Positions 1-8,767 of a DNA stretch of 64,000 nt are shown here, one piece after another. The notes below the pieces were generated by a model that worked only from the letters and a program-made list of their open reading frames with translations, was not told the DNA's origin and ran no database searches. Position numbers and translations under genes: made by a program. The stretch comes from Crossiella sp. CA-258035 (GTDB lineage: Bacteria; Actinomycetota; Actinomycetes; Mycobacteriales; Pseudonocardiaceae), in NCBI RefSeq assembly GCF_030064675.1, contig NZ_CP116413.1:467001-531000 (forward strand). Reading direction: 5' to 3'. How positions within the stretch are numbered: position 1 is the stretch's first letter; each line of letters starts with the position of its first letter.

Positions 1-414
1 GCGGCAGCCGACGAGGGAATCGGCACCGTCGCCCTGATGGGGCTCAGTGCCGCGCGGATACACGGAGCTCTGCCGCGCGCGGTCGCGGTGGCCGTGGTCG
101 CGGCCGCTCGCCACCGGGCGCCGCTGAGCTTGGCCGATCGTGATGCGACCGTCCTTTATGTACGGCGCGACGTCTCGCGGATCGACGTCGAGCGCCGCGA
201 CCTCGAGCTGGGACAGGGTTGGGTGACCACGGTCGAGCAAACCGTGCTGGACCTGGCCGCCCGTCCAGAACTGGGCGGTTTGCCCGCCGAAGCCGGGGAA
301 GCGATCCGCGCGTTGTTGCCGATGGCCGATCGGCAACTGCTGGCGGAACTGGCCGCCGCGCAACGACGGCGCGCCACCCTGACCCGACTGCTCAGGGAGA
401 CCGGCAGTGCTTGA
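1..414 (+). CDS. abiEi: AbiEi-family type IV antitoxin, C-terminal part (5' end outside window)
   Basis: The reading frame is open from base 1, so the start lies upstream of the window; 137 residues remain. The visible part matches the C-terminal region of AbiEi-type antitoxins: the GLSAARIHGALPRA segment, then a DVSRIDVERRD stretch and the VTTVEQTVLDLAARP motif, ending in a helical RRRATLTRLL tail. In this family the N-terminal winged helix binds the operator and the C-terminal domain counteracts the toxin. The stop overlaps the GTG of the next gene by 8 bases, the usual coupled antitoxin-toxin order. The missing N-terminus means the DNA-binding domain cannot be confirmed here. Confidence 0.8.
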   Translation, partial: AAADEGIGTVALMGLSAARIHGALPRAVAVAVVAAARHRAPLSLADRDATVLYVRRDVSRIDVERRDLELGQGWVTTVEQTVLDLAARPELGGLPAEAGEAIRALLPMADRQLLAELAAAQRRRATLTRLLRETGSA

Positions 415-1165
415 TCCGGACGAGGAGTTCGCGGTCGCCCAGCGGTTCGGCGTCGCACGCGCCCAGGTGCGCCGCGACCACCTGATCTCGCACCTGCTCG
501 CCGCGCTCAGCGAACACGTCGCCGAACAGGTCGTCTTCTTCGGCGGCACCGCGCTCTCCCGGAGTTTTGTGCCCGAAGGACGGCTGTCCGAGGACATCGA
601 CCTCATCGCGGTCGGACCTCGGCGCGACGTCGTCGACGCGGTGGAGCAATGCCTGGTGCGGGGAACACGTCGTGAGTACCCCGGACTCCGCTGGCGACAA
701 CGCCTCAGTGAGGTGCGTGATGTCGAGCCCGCCCTGCTGGCCGCCCCGGACGGCACGACCGTTCGTGTGCAACTGCTCAGCCCGGTCGGATACCCGGCAT
801 GGCCGACCGCACCGAGAGCGCTTGACCAGCGGTATTCGGATGCCCCGCCGGCCACACTCGTCATACCCGCACTCGAGTCGTTCGTCGCGTGGAAAACCGT
901 CGCCTGGATGGACCGCGCCGCATCCCGTGACCTGTTCGACCTGTGGTCGCTGGCCCGTCTCGGCGCGATCGACCACAGCTCCGCGACTCTGTTCGCCCGC
1001 CATGGGCCAACGAACAAACCACCGGCTCCCGGGATGTTCGCCACCGCACCCGAAGAGGCCCAGTGGCGCCGGGATCTCAGCGAACAGACCCAGCTTCACG
1101 TCACGGCCGCTGAAGCGCTGGCCACGGTTCGCGAAGCCTGGCAGAACGCGGTCACCACGAGCTGA
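407..1165 (+). CDS. abiEii: AbiEii/AbiGii-family nucleotidyltransferase toxin
   Basis: 252 residues from a GTG that overlaps the antitoxin stop. The nucleotidyltransferase signature is clear: FFGGTALSR near residue 45, then RLSEDIDL about ten residues on, giving the G-[ST]-x-D-x-D metal-binding pattern. A later K (FVAWKTVAWM) and RDLFDLWSLARLG correspond to the conserved Lys and Arg/Asp motifs of the DUF1814 family. AbiEii enzymes are bacteriostatic toxins that transfer nucleotides (tRNA acceptor stems in characterised relatives) and form type IV systems with AbiEi. All catalytic motifs are present, so it looks active. It ends 11 bases before the convergent cyclodeaminase gene. Confidence 0.88.
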   Translation: MLDPDEEFAVAQRFGVARAQVRRDHLISHLLAALSEHVAEQVVFFGGTALSRSFVPEGRLSEDIDLIAVGPRRDVVDAVEQCLVRGTRREYPGLRWRQRLSEVRDVEPALLAAPDGTTVRVQLLSPVGYPAWPTAPRALDQRYSDAPPATLVIPALESFVAWKTVAWMDRAASRDLFDLWSLARLGAIDHSSATLFARHGPTNKPPAPGMFATAPEEAQWRRDLSEQTQLHVTAAEALATVREAWQNAVTTS

Positions 1166-1176
1166 CCGATCTCCCT

Positions 1177-2052
1177 TCACGCCAGCAACCGCGCCAACAG
1201 GAACGGCTCCGTCCCCGCCAGCCCCACCGAGGCGTACAGCGTGACGGCCCCAGCCGCCCGCCGCCCCACCTGAGCCCCGCTCGCGACCGCCCCCAGCGAC
1301 ACCACCTCCCGCCCCGCCAGCAGCGCCGAGGGCCGGTACCCGTCGAGCTGCGCGGGCGAGTCGGTGAACACCGCGTCCGCCCGCTCCACCAGATCCACCC
1401 CGAACTCCGCCCGCCCCACCTGCTTCGGACCCACGGTCGTCACCGCCGTCCCCGCCGAGATCCACCCCGCCTCGATCACCGGTGCCCCAGCCGAGGTCGC
1501 CAGCACCACGATGTCCCGCCCTTCCACCGCCGCCCGCGCCGAGTCAACGGCCTCTGCGGCCACCCCCAGCTCCGCCCGGACCCGCTCCGCGAACGCCCGC
1601 CGCCGCCCCGGATCCCGCGAGAACACCCGCACCCCGGCCAGCTCCCGCACCCCACTGATCGCCCACACCTGCGTCCACGCCTGGGTGCCAGCGCCCACCA
1701 GCCCCACGGTCCGCGCCGCCGGCCGCGCCAGCAGGTCCACCGCCAGCCCGCCCAGCGCGCCGGTCCGGTGGCTGCCCAGCTCCTTGCCCACGGCCAGTCC
1801 CAGCAGCTCGCCGGAGGGCTCGGCGTGCAGGGCGACGAGCTGGGGGGCGTCGAGATGTGTTGGGTAGGAACGGAATCCGTACCACTGGCCGATGAGCCTG
1901 CCCGCGGTGAAGGTCTGCACGCCGGCGTGCACGCGGGGCGGGGCAAGGAGATCGCCGCGTTCGGCGGCCAGTACGGCTTCGCGCATGGCGGAGACGGCGA
2001 GGGCGGGGGTGAGGCGGGCCAGGATCGCGGCGTCGTCCAGGACGGTGGTCAT
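1177..2052 (-). CDS. Ornithine cyclodeaminase / mu-crystallin family protein
   Basis: 291 residues from ATG at 2052 (MTTVLDDAAIL); an in-frame start 54 bases upstream exists but gives an atypical N-terminus. Family marks are the N-terminal substrate region, KELGSHRTGA (the conserved Arg-Thr-Gly-Ala), and a Rossmann NAD-binding loop VGLVGAGTQAWTQ near residue 120. DIVVLATSAGAPVI and TVGPKQVGRAEF follow as in the family. Members include ornithine cyclodeaminase, alanine dehydrogenase and ketimine reductase; the substrate cannot be told from sequence alone. It stands alone, convergent to the AbiE pair and upstream of nothing in its own operon. Confidence 0.85.
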   Translation of the reverse strand: MTTVLDDAAILARLTPALAVSAMREAVLAAERGDLLAPPRVHAGVQTFTAGRLIGQWYGFRSYPTHLDAPQLVALHAEPSGELLGLAVGKELGSHRTGALGGLAVDLLARPAARTVGLVGAGTQAWTQVWAISGVRELAGVRVFSRDPGRRRAFAERVRAELGVAAEAVDSARAAVEGRDIVVLATSAGAPVIEAGWISAGTAVTTVGPKQVGRAEFGVDLVERADAVFTDSPAQLDGYRPSALLAGREVVSLGAVASGAQVGRRAAGAVTLYASVGLAGTEPFLLARLLA

Positions 2053-2139
2053 GGCCGCGATTCTGCAAGCTCCAGCTTCCTGGAGGTCAACGAGAACGCG
2101 GCGCACCCCCAGCCGGAGATGCGCCGCGTTATCGGGTGT

Positions 2140-3189
2140 TCAGCGGGTCTTCGTGACCTTGTTGAGCCCGCGCGGGTTGTCCGGGTCCCCGCCCCGCGCC
2201 AGCGCCAGGCCCAGCGCGAGCCGCTGCACCGGCAGGATCTCCAGCACCGGGGCCAGCTCCTCCGCCGTGGCCGGCACCCCGATCCGGTAAGCCGCCGCGA
2301 CCACGTCGGCGGCCGAGCCGACCGCGAGGATGTCCGCGCCCCGGCCCTGCACGACCTCCAGCACCTCGCGCATGGCCGCGCCGCCCTGGCCCGCGCTGGT
2401 GATGGCCAGCACCGCGGTCTCGCTGTCGACCGCGGCGACCGGGCCGTGCAGCAGGTCGGCGCCGCTGTAGGCCCTGGCGGAGAGGTAGCTGGTCTCGGCG
2501 AGTTTGAGGGCGGCCTCGGCGGCGGTGGCCGAGGAGTAGCCGCGGCCGGTGGTGACCACGCGGTTGGCGAAGCGGTAGCGCTGGACCGCCTCGGCGACCG
2601 CGGGTTCGGCCAGGCTGAGGGCCGAGTCGGCAAGGTCGCCCAGGTTGGCCGCGTGTTCGGCGGTGCCGCCGCGGACGGCGTCGATGAGCAGGTACAGGGC
2701 CAGCAGGGTGGCGCTGTAGGTCTTGGTGGCGGCCACCGCGAGCTCCTTGCCCGCGCCGATGTCCACCGACAGCTCGGTGACCTGGTTCAGCGGGGAGTCC
2801 GGGGTGTTGGTGACGGCCACGGTGAGCGCGCCCCGCCTGCGCGCGGACTCGGTGGCCTCGACCAGGTCGGGGGAGCCGCCGCTCTGGCTGACCGAGACCC
2901 ACAGCACGTCGGTCAGGTCCGGCTGGGCGCCGTAGAGCGTGGTGGTGGACGGGGACACCAGGCCGGCGGGCAGCTGGAGCAGGACCTCGGTCAGGTACTT
3001 GGCGTAGAGCGCGCCGTGGTCGCTGGAACCGCGGGCGGCGAAGAGCACGAACCGCGGGCGGCGCTCGGCGATCTGCGCGGCCACCGCGGCGATCTCCGCC
3101 CGCCGGGCCAGCAGGCCCCGGTACACCTCGGGCTGGGCCGCGATCTCGGCGGCCATGTGCGCGCCGGGCACGGTCTCTGTCGACGTCAT
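2140..3189 (-). CDS. SIS-domain protein, GlmS isomerase-half/AgaS-like sugar-phosphate enzyme
   Basis: 349 residues. The ATG at 3189 overlaps the stop of the GH3 gene (ATGA) and has GGGAGGAC 8 bases upstream. Two SIS domains are visible: FAARGSSDHGALYAKY and VSVSQSGGSPDLVEA in the first, TTGRGYSSATAAEAALKLAE and GPVAAVDSE in the second, as in the isomerase half of glucosamine-6-phosphate synthase but without the glutaminase domain. It probably acts on glucosamine-6-phosphate or a related amino-sugar phosphate; the exact reaction (isomerase or deaminase) is inferred. It is last in the das operon, and a dre-like operator lies 134 bases upstream inside the GH3 gene. Confidence 0.85.
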   Translation of the reverse strand: MTSTETVPGAHMAAEIAAQPEVYRGLLARRAEIAAVAAQIAERRPRFVLFAARGSSDHGALYAKYLTEVLLQLPAGLVSPSTTTLYGAQPDLTDVLWVSVSQSGGSPDLVEATESARRRGALTVAVTNTPDSPLNQVTELSVDIGAGKELAVAATKTYSATLLALYLLIDAVRGGTAEHAANLGDLADSALSLAEPAVAEAVQRYRFANRVVTTGRGYSSATAAEAALKLAETSYLSARAYSGADLLHGPVAAVDSETAVLAITSAGQGGAAMREVLEVVQGRGADILAVGSAADVVAAAYRIGVPATAEELAPVLEILPVQRLALGLALARGGDPDNPRGLNKVTKTR

Positions 3190-4637
3190 CGCCTGTCCTC
3201 CCTCGCCGTGTTCGCGGCGAGCAGCTCGGCGGCGGCGCGCAGGCACACGTACGCGCTGCCGTGGGTGTCGATACGGGCGACGCTGCCCAGGTCCGGACCA
3301 GGCACCCCCGTCTCGACGTGCACTAGGTCTAGACCAATGCTAGCAAGTTCGACGACAAGTCGCCGCACTTCAGCGTGCCTGTGCGCGTCCCTGGTGACAA
3401 CCACCACCGGGGAACCGTTCACTGAATCGAGGATTTCGTCCTTGCCACCCGGGCCGGGCCGCAGCACCCGGGTGCCCGGCAGCAGCTCGCTCAGGTGCGG
3501 GCCGAGGCCCCAGGGCACCGCGCCGACCGCGATGCTCGGGTCCACCTCCACGTCCACCACCAGCGGCGGCCCGGCCAGCTTCAGCTCGCCGCGCACCTCG
3601 ACCGCCCGCCGCGCGGCCCGCAGCCCGAGGTCGCCATCCGGCGCCGGACCGCCGGTGACCGGGCCGCCCAGCGAGGCCGCCCGCGCCGCGGCCCCGGCCA
3701 GCAGCTCCTCGCTCAACCGTCCACTGTGGACAGCGGCGACGATCGCCTCGGCCAGCCGGTCCACCACCTCGGCGTCGGCCAGCTCGCCGCCCACGCACAG
3801 CAGGTCCGCACCGGCCAGCAGCGCCTGCACCGCGCCGTCGCTGATCCCGGCGGTGCCGGAGACCGCGTTCATCTCCAGCGCGTCGGTGACCACCGCGCCG
3901 GTGAAGCCCAGCTCGCCGCGCAGCACCTCGGTCACCGCGTGCCGGTTCAGCGTGGCGGGCGACTCGCCCCAGGCCGGGATCACCAGGTGGCCGGTCATCA
4001 CCGAGCGCACCCCGGCGGCGATCGCGGCCCGGAACGGCACCAGTTCGACCGTGCGCAGCTGCTCCTCGGTGCGCGCCAGCACCGGCAGCTCGCGGTGCGA
4101 GTCCGCGGTGGAGGCGCCGTGGCCGGGGAAGTGCTTGGCGCAGGCGGCCACCCCGGACTGCTGGATGCCCGCGATGAACGCGGCCACCTGGGCCGCGGCC
4201 GCGTGCGGCTCGCTGCCGAAGGCGCGCACGCCGATGATCGGGTCCTCCGCGGCCAGGGTCAGGTCCGCGCAGGGCGCCAGGTCCAGGGTCACCCCACAGG
4301 CGGCCAGCCTGGCCCCGAGCGCCGCGCCGACCTCCCTGGTCAGCTCGAGGTCGCCGATCGCGCCCAGTGCGTGCGGACCCGGCAGCGCGGAGCCGCGCGC
4401 GGCGTCCAGCCGGGTCACGTCGCCGCTCTCCTCGTCGATGGCCACCACCACCTCGGGCCGCTCGGCCCGAAGTGACGCGCTCAGCGCGGCCACCTGCTCG
4501 TCGTCAACCACGTTGCGCCCGAACAGCAGCACCCCGCCGAGGCCGTCAGCGACCCGGCGGCGCACCCAGTCCGGCGCGCTCGTGCCGACAAAACCGGGCA
4601 GCAGCACGGCGTCGGCCAAGCGTCGCAGACCATCCAC
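3186..4637 (-). CDS. Glycoside hydrolase family 3, NagZ-like beta-N-acetylglucosaminidase
   Basis: 483 residues from a GTG, 6 bases after the dasC stop. The catalytic dyad loop of GH3 N-acetylglucosaminidases is seen as KHFPGHGAST-ADSH near residue 167, and the nucleophile Asp in VVTDALEMNAV near residue 245. FGRNV and IDEESGDVTRL match the N-terminal barrel. No signal peptide is evident, so it should act in the cytoplasm, cleaving imported chitobiose or muropeptide fragments to free GlcNAc-type sugars. In Streptomyces a GH3 gene follows dasABC in the same way. The next gene overlaps its stop by 4 bases. Confidence 0.88.
   Translation of the reverse strand: MDGLRRLADAVLLPGFVGTSAPDWVRRRVADGLGGVLLFGRNVVDDEQVAALSASLRAERPEVVVAIDEESGDVTRLDAARGSALPGPHALGAIGDLELTREVGAALGARLAACGVTLDLAPCADLTLAAEDPIIGVRAFGSEPHAAAAQVAAFIAGIQQSGVAACAKHFPGHGASTADSHRELPVLARTEEQLRTVELVPFRAAIAAGVRSVMTGHLVIPAWGESPATLNRHAVTEVLRGELGFTGAVVTDALEMNAVSGTAGISDGAVQALLAGADLLCVGGELADAEVVDRLAEAIVAAVHSGRLSEELLAGAAARAASLGGPVTGGPAPDGDLGLRAARRAVEVRGELKLAGPPLVVDVEVDPSIAVGAVPWGLGPHLSELLPGTRVLRPGPGGKDEILDSVNGSPVVVVTRDAHRHAEVRRLVVELASIGLDLVHVETGVPGPDLGSVARIDTHGSAYVCLRAAAELLAANTAREDRR
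3323..3338. promoter_or_regulatory. DasR operator (dre site 3) inside the GH3 gene
   Basis: CTAGGTCTAGACCAAT; perfect palindromic core GGTCTAGACC at 3326-3335, within the 3' part of the GH3 gene and 134 bases before the SIS start. It could give separate control of the SIS gene or block read-through. Confidence 0.72.
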
Positions 4638-4643
4638 TGTGGA

Positions 4644-5477
4644 CTATCCCTTCACGGCGCCGGCGGTGTTCCCGGCCACCAGGTTGCGCTGGACGATCAG
4701 GAAGTAGATGAGCACGGGCAGCGCGAACACCACCGAGGCGGCCATGGTGCCGCCCCAGTCGGTGCCGAAGACGGTGCTGAACGTGGACAGCCACACCGGC
4801 AGCGTCTGGTTGGTCTGGTCCCGCATCAGCACCAGGGCGAAGAGGAACTCGTTCCAGGCGGTGATGAAGGAGAACACCGAGGTGCTCACCAGCGCCGGTC
4901 CCAGCAGCGGCAGGGTGACCCGGCGGAAGGCGCCCCAGCGGGAGCAGCCGTCCACCATGGCCGCCTCCTCCAGGTCCACCGGGATGCCGTTTACGAAGCC
5001 GCGCAGCGTCCAGATGGTGAACGGCAGCGTGGTGGCCACGTTGACCAGCAGCAGCGCGGGCAGCATGTTGAGCAGGCCGACATCGCGCATCAGCAGGTAC
5101 ATCGGGATCAGCAGCGCCTCCAGCGGCGCCAGCTGCGCGATCAGCACCAGCAGCACAAAACCCTTGCGGCCGCGGAAGCGCAGCCTGCTCAGCGGGATCG
5201 CGGCCAGGATGCCGGCGGCCACCGCGCACAGCATGGCCCCGACCGCCACCATCAGGCTGTTGGTGACGAAGTTGGTGAAGCCGGGCTTGCTGATCGCGGT
5301 GACGAAGTTCTCGAACGTGACCGAGGTCGGGAACAGGTCGTAGTCGGTGGTCAGGTTGGCGTTCGACGGCCGCAGGGATGAGTTGATCATCCAGTAGGTC
5401 GGGAAGAAGAACAGCCCGGCCAGCAGCAGCGCGACCGCGGTGAGCAGCATCCGCTGCGGACGGCTCTTGGTCCTCAC
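4644..5477 (-). CDS. dasC: ABC sugar transporter permease (CUT1, MalG/DasC type)
   Basis: 277 residues from GTG at 5477, which overlaps the dasB stop (GTGA) and has AGGAGGG about 7 bases upstream; the frame stays open further upstream but that part is a shadow of dasB. Six membrane segments are apparent. The EAA loop that contacts the ATPase reads LEEAAMVDGCSRWGAFRRV, followed by LPLLGPALVST. It forms the membrane channel with DasB for an oligosaccharide, by synteny with dasR most likely chitobiose. No ATPase gene is in the operon, as in other MsiK-dependent systems. Confidence 0.87.
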   Translation of the reverse strand: MRTKSRPQRMLLTAVALLLAGLFFFPTYWMINSSLRPSNANLTTDYDLFPTSVTFENFVTAISKPGFTNFVTNSLMVAVGAMLCAVAAGILAAIPLSRLRFRGRKGFVLLVLIAQLAPLEALLIPMYLLMRDVGLLNMLPALLLVNVATTLPFTIWTLRGFVNGIPVDLEEAAMVDGCSRWGAFRRVTLPLLGPALVSTSVFSFITAWNEFLFALVLMRDQTNQTLPVWLSTFSTVFGTDWGGTMAASVVFALPVLIYFLIVQRNLVAGNTAGAVKG

Positions 5478-6457
5478 AGCGCACCCTCCTGACGCCGGAT
5501 GAGCAGTCGCATGTACTGCCCGACCAGCACGGTCAGCACCAGGATCATCAGCACCGCGACCGCGGCGGCCACGCCGAAGTGGCTGCCGGAGATGCCCTTG
5601 ATGTACTGGAGCACCGGCAGCGTGGTGCTCTCCCCGTCCGGACCGCCCTGGCGGATGGCCCACACCTGGGTGAACACCTTGAAGTCCCACAGGATCGACT
5701 GGAAGGTGGCCAGGCCGACCATCGGCGCCAGCGCGGGCCAGGTGACCGCGCGGAAGCCCTGCCAGCCGGAGGCGCCGTCGATGCCGGCCGCCTCGTACAG
5801 GTCGCCTGGGATGGACAGCAGCCCCGCGTACAGGGTGAACGCGATGAACGGCACCCCCTGCCAGATGATCAGCAGCGCGATCACGGTCAGCGTGGAGGCC
5901 CCGGAGGAGAACCAGGAGAAGCCCTGGAAGGAGTCGAAGCCGATCAGCACCAGGGTCTTGTTCAGGATGCCGAAGTTCTGGTCGAAGATCCACTGGAACA
6001 CCGTGGTGGCGGCCAGGATGGGCATCGCCCAGGCCAGCACCAGGCTGATCTGCAGCACCAGCCGGGTGCCACCGCCGACCTGCCGCATCAGCAGCGCGAT
6101 CAGCAGGCCGAGCGCGACCGTGCCGGCCACGCAGGCCGCGGTGAAGGCCACTGTGCGCAGGGTGATCAGCCAGAACTCGGGGTCGCCGAGGATCTCCGCG
6201 TAGTTGGCGAAGCCGTTCCAGACCAGCTCGCCGCGCACCAGTTCGCCCAGGTCGAGCTTGCGGAAGCTGATCAGGATGACCTGGATCGCCGGCCAGCCCA
6301 GCAGGACCAGCAGCGCGATGATCGCGGGCGCGATCAGCAGGTAGGGCAACAGGGTGTCGCCGAGTGAGCGCCGGCGCGCACGCCGACCGGGTCCATGCGC
6401 CGACGGTGCCGGCGGGGTCGCCCCCGCCGGCACCGTGGTGTCCACTGTCGCGGTCAT
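5474..6457 (-). CDS. dasB: ABC sugar transporter permease (CUT1, MalF/DasB type)
   Basis: 327 residues from ATG. A Pro/Ala-rich and Arg-rich cytoplasmic N-terminus ([11 protein letters not shown]) precedes six predicted membrane helices starting near LLPYLLIAPAIIALLVLL. The EAA loop is YEAAGIDGASGWQGFRAV near residue 235, followed by TWPALAPMVGLAT. It pairs with DasC; four bases separate it from dasA and it overlaps dasC by 4. The RQGGPDGESTTLPV loop is typical of family 1 sugar permeases. Confidence 0.87.
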   Translation of the reverse strand: MTATVDTTVPAGATPPAPSAHGPGRRARRRSLGDTLLPYLLIAPAIIALLVLLGWPAIQVILISFRKLDLGELVRGELVWNGFANYAEILGDPEFWLITLRTVAFTAACVAGTVALGLLIALLMRQVGGGTRLVLQISLVLAWAMPILAATTVFQWIFDQNFGILNKTLVLIGFDSFQGFSWFSSGASTLTVIALLIIWQGVPFIAFTLYAGLLSIPGDLYEAAGIDGASGWQGFRAVTWPALAPMVGLATFQSILWDFKVFTQVWAIRQGGPDGESTTLPVLQYIKGISGSHFGVAAAVAVLMILVLTVLVGQYMRLLIRRQEGAL

Positions 6458-6461
6458 CGCG

Positions 6462-7739
6462 CTACTTGCCCGCGAGCGCCTGCTGGATCGCCGTGTTCGC
6501 GTCCGAGGCGGCCTGGTCCAGGCTCTTCGCCCCGGTCAGGTACGCGGTCAGCATGGTCTTGATCGGGTTCGCCCCCGCCTCCACCGAACCCCAGTTCGGG
6601 CTGGCCGGGACCGCCTTGCCGTTGACCGCAGCCTTGGCCATCGCGGCCGAGACCGGGTCGCTGTTGAGCGCGCTGGTGTCCTTGGTCGAGCCGGGGATCA
6701 TGCCGGCCTTGACCAGCTGCTGCTGGTACTTCTCCGCGGCGAGCAGCTTCAGGTAGTCCTTGGCCAGGTCGGCGTTCTTGCTGCCGGCCGGGATGGCCAG
6801 GTTGGACCCGCCCTGGAACACCGGCGCGGTGCTGCCGGGGGTCTTGCCGGGAATGGGGAACCCGCTGGTCAGCTTGGTCATCTCGGGGTTCTCCTTGGCC
6901 GCGGTGGCGACCTCCCACGGCAGGCCGACGATCATGCCGACCTTGCCCTTGCCGTACACACCGGCCTGCGGGGGCTTCTCCTCGTCGGCGTCCTTGGGCG
7001 CCTTGGTGCCGGAGACCTCCACCAGCTTCTTGTAGAACTCCAGCCCGGCCTTGGCCTCGGGGGTGTTCAGCGTGGCGGTGAACTTGGTGCCCTCCTGCTT
7101 GGCCACGTCACCGCCCTCGCCCCAGATGAAGGACAGCAGGGTGTACCAGTTCTGGCCGGCCAGGTAGAGCGGCTGGAACTCGGGGTCGTCCTTGTGCGCC
7201 GCCTTGAGCTTCTCGATCGCGGTCAGCCACTCGGCCTGCGAGGTCGGCGGGGTGATGCCTGCCTTCTCGAACAGGTCCTTGCGGTAGAGCACCAGCCGGT
7301 TGGCCGCGTAGAACGGCACCGCGAACTGCTTGCCGTCCCAGGTGCCGGAGGCCTTCAGGCCCTCGCTCCAGTTCGCCCCGCCCATGCCGGCCGCGTCCGC
7401 GGTCAGGTCGGTGAGCACCTTCTGCTCGGCGAACTTCGGCGACTGGGTGTTGCCGATCTCGAGCACGTCCGGCGGGTTGGTGCCGGCCAGCGCGGTGTTC
7501 AGCTTGTCCTGGATGCCGGTCCACTGCTGGACCTCGTACTTGACCTTGACGCCCGGATGGGCCGCCTCGAACTCCTTGTGCATCTCGTCGGTCAGCGTGG
7601 TCGGCGCGGAGCCGCTCATCAGCCACACGACGAGTTCCTTGCCACTTCCCTGACCCGAGCCTGAGCCCGAGCCCGCACAACCGGAGACCGTCAGTGCTGC
7701 TGCCACAGCACCCACGGCTACCTTTGTCCAGCGCTTCAC
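6462..7739 (-). CDS. dasA: Sugar-binding lipoprotein of ABC importer (DasA-like)
   Basis: 425 residues from GTG. A lipoprotein signal ends in LTVSGCAG (lipobox Cys near residue 21). The mature part has KELVVWLMSGSAPT, HPGVKVKYEVQQWTGIQ and PPDVLEIGNTQ, which closely resemble what I recall of Streptomyces DasA, the chitobiose-binding protein; FIWGEGGDVAK and PIPGKTPGSTAPVF are the usual ligand-domain blocks. It would sit on the outer face of the membrane and deliver ligand to DasB/DasC. The promoter region upstream carries two dre operators and is shared with divergent dasR, so repression relieved by glucosamine-6-phosphate is expected. Confidence 0.88.
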   Translation of the reverse strand: MKRWTKVAVGAVAAALTVSGCAGSGSGSGQGSGKELVVWLMSGSAPTTLTDEMHKEFEAAHPGVKVKYEVQQWTGIQDKLNTALAGTNPPDVLEIGNTQSPKFAEQKVLTDLTADAAGMGGANWSEGLKASGTWDGKQFAVPFYAANRLVLYRKDLFEKAGITPPTSQAEWLTAIEKLKAAHKDDPEFQPLYLAGQNWYTLLSFIWGEGGDVAKQEGTKFTATLNTPEAKAGLEFYKKLVEVSGTKAPKDADEEKPPQAGVYGKGKVGMIVGLPWEVATAAKENPEMTKLTSGFPIPGKTPGSTAPVFQGGSNLAIPAGSKNADLAKDYLKLLAAEKYQQQLVKAGMIPGSTKDTSALNSDPVSAAMAKAAVNGKAVPASPNWGSVEAGANPIKTMLTAYLTGAKSLDQAASDANTAIQQALAGK

Positions 7740-7795
7740 CGTTGCCGCCCTTCTTCAGCCCGGTCAGACCGTGTCACGCTGGCCGGGCGCGCTGA

Positions 7796-7811
7796 AGTGG
7801 TGTAGACCAAT
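7796..7811. promoter_or_regulatory. DasR operator (dre site 1)
   Basis: AGTGGTGTAGACCAAT fits the dre consensus ACTGGTCTAGACCAGT with the GG-GTCTAGA-CC symmetry broken at one base. It lies between dasA and dasR, 57 bases before the dasA start. Confidence 0.75.
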
Positions 7812-7819
7812 GCGCTGAG

Positions 7820-7835
7820 AGTGGTCCGGACCACA
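7820..7835. promoter_or_regulatory. DasR operator (dre site 2) in the dasA promoter
   Basis: AGTGGTCCGGACCACA; the central 14 bases GTGGTCCGGACCAC are a perfect palindrome. A perfect minus-strand -35 TTGACA lies at 7841-7846, so a repressor here would cover the spacer and -10 of the das operon. The -10 itself is poor, so the exact promoter is inferred. Confidence 0.78.
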
Positions 7836-7962
7836 TGTCCTGTCAAGACAGTTGCGAAGACGTTGTAAAGACGTTCCGAGGGCTGGGCGGCGCCGTTGTC
7901 CGACCTACGGGCATGCTGAACCACTAGAAAGGTATGGGGGCGCCAATGCCGAGGAGGAGGAC

Positions 7963-8715
7963 ATGCTGGACGTGACGTCGGCTGAGGCGGGCGTGAACCC
8001 GCGCACCCAGCGGGAGCCGAAGTACTGGGGACTGAAGCGACATCTGCTCGATCTGCTGCGCTCGCTCCCGCCGGGCTCGCCGATCCCGACCGAGCGCTCG
8101 CTGGCCGCGGACTTCGACGTGTCCCGGACCACGGTTCGGCAAGCGCTTGCCGAGCTGACCGTGGAGGGCAGGCTGCTCAGGGTGCAGGGCAAAGGCACCT
8201 TCGCGGCCGCGCCGAAGGTGGCTCAGCGGTTGCAGCTGAGCTCCTACACCGAGGACATGCGGGCTCAGGGCCGTCAGCCGGCCTCCAGGCTGCTGGAGGC
8301 CAGTGAACAACCGGCCGAGGCGGAGCTGGCCAGGCTGCTCGGGGTCCGGCCGGGCGCCAAGGTGCTCCGGCTGCGGCGGCTCCGGCTGGCCGACGGCGAG
8401 CCGATGGCCATCGAGCTGACCCACCTCGCGCTGGGCCGCTTCCGTGGCCTGCGCCGCTACATCGGCGCAGGTGGATCGTTGTACCAGGTGCTGCGCGAGC
8501 GCTTCGGCGTGGAGATGGGGCACGCGGACGAGACCATCGAGACCGCGCTGGCCACCCCGGAGGAGGCGGAGCTGCTCGGCGCCGACATCGGCCTGCCGAT
8601 GCTGCTGCTGTCCCGGCACTCCTTCGACACCGACGGCAAGCCGGTGGAGTGGGTGCGCTCGATCTACCGGGGCGACCGGTACAAGTTCGTCGCCCGGTTG
8701 AACCCTCCTGGTTGA
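7963..8715 (+). CDS. dasR: GntR/HutC-family regulator DasR
   Basis: 250 residues from ATG at 7963, chosen for the GAGGAGGA ribosome binding site 2-9 bases upstream; the frame is open further 5' but without a good site. The winged helix spans about residues 20-85: [28 protein letters not shown], then [12 protein letters not shown]. The UTRA effector domain follows (about 95-245; [30 protein letters not shown] at the end). In streptomycetes DasR represses GlcNAc and chitin genes and is released by glucosamine-6-phosphate. Its position divergent from dasABC and the five dre palindromes in this window support the name. Autoregulation through dre sites 1-2 is likely. Confidence 0.9.
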   Translation: MLDVTSAEAGVNPRTQREPKYWGLKRHLLDLLRSLPPGSPIPTERSLAADFDVSRTTVRQALAELTVEGRLLRVQGKGTFAAAPKVAQRLQLSSYTEDMRAQGRQPASRLLEASEQPAEAELARLLGVRPGAKVLRLRRLRLADGEPMAIELTHLALGRFRGLRRYIGAGGSLYQVLRERFGVEMGHADETIETALATPEEAELLGADIGLPMLLLSRHSFDTDGKPVEWVRSIYRGDRYKFVARLNPPG

Positions 8716-8720
8716 TCCAT

Positions 8721-8766
8721 CCCGGCATTGTGCGTCCAAGGGCCACCGCGAGCGCACAATGCCGGG
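8721..8766. repeat. Perfect 14-bp inverted repeat after dasR, overlapping the exporter start
   Basis: Left arm 8721-8734 (CCCGGCATTGTGCG) and right arm 8753-8766 are exact reverse complements around an 18-base loop. It begins 5 bases after the dasR stop and ends one base before the ATG at 8768. It may terminate dasR, or act as an operator or translational hairpin for the exporter. There is no T-run. Confidence 0.8.
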
Positions 8767-8767
8767 C

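Noticed and set aside
1768..4707. 979-residue open frame on the plus strand
   Set aside because: It is the antisense of the SIS and GH3 genes, with low-complexity Ala/Gly/Arg content typical of GC-rich shadows.
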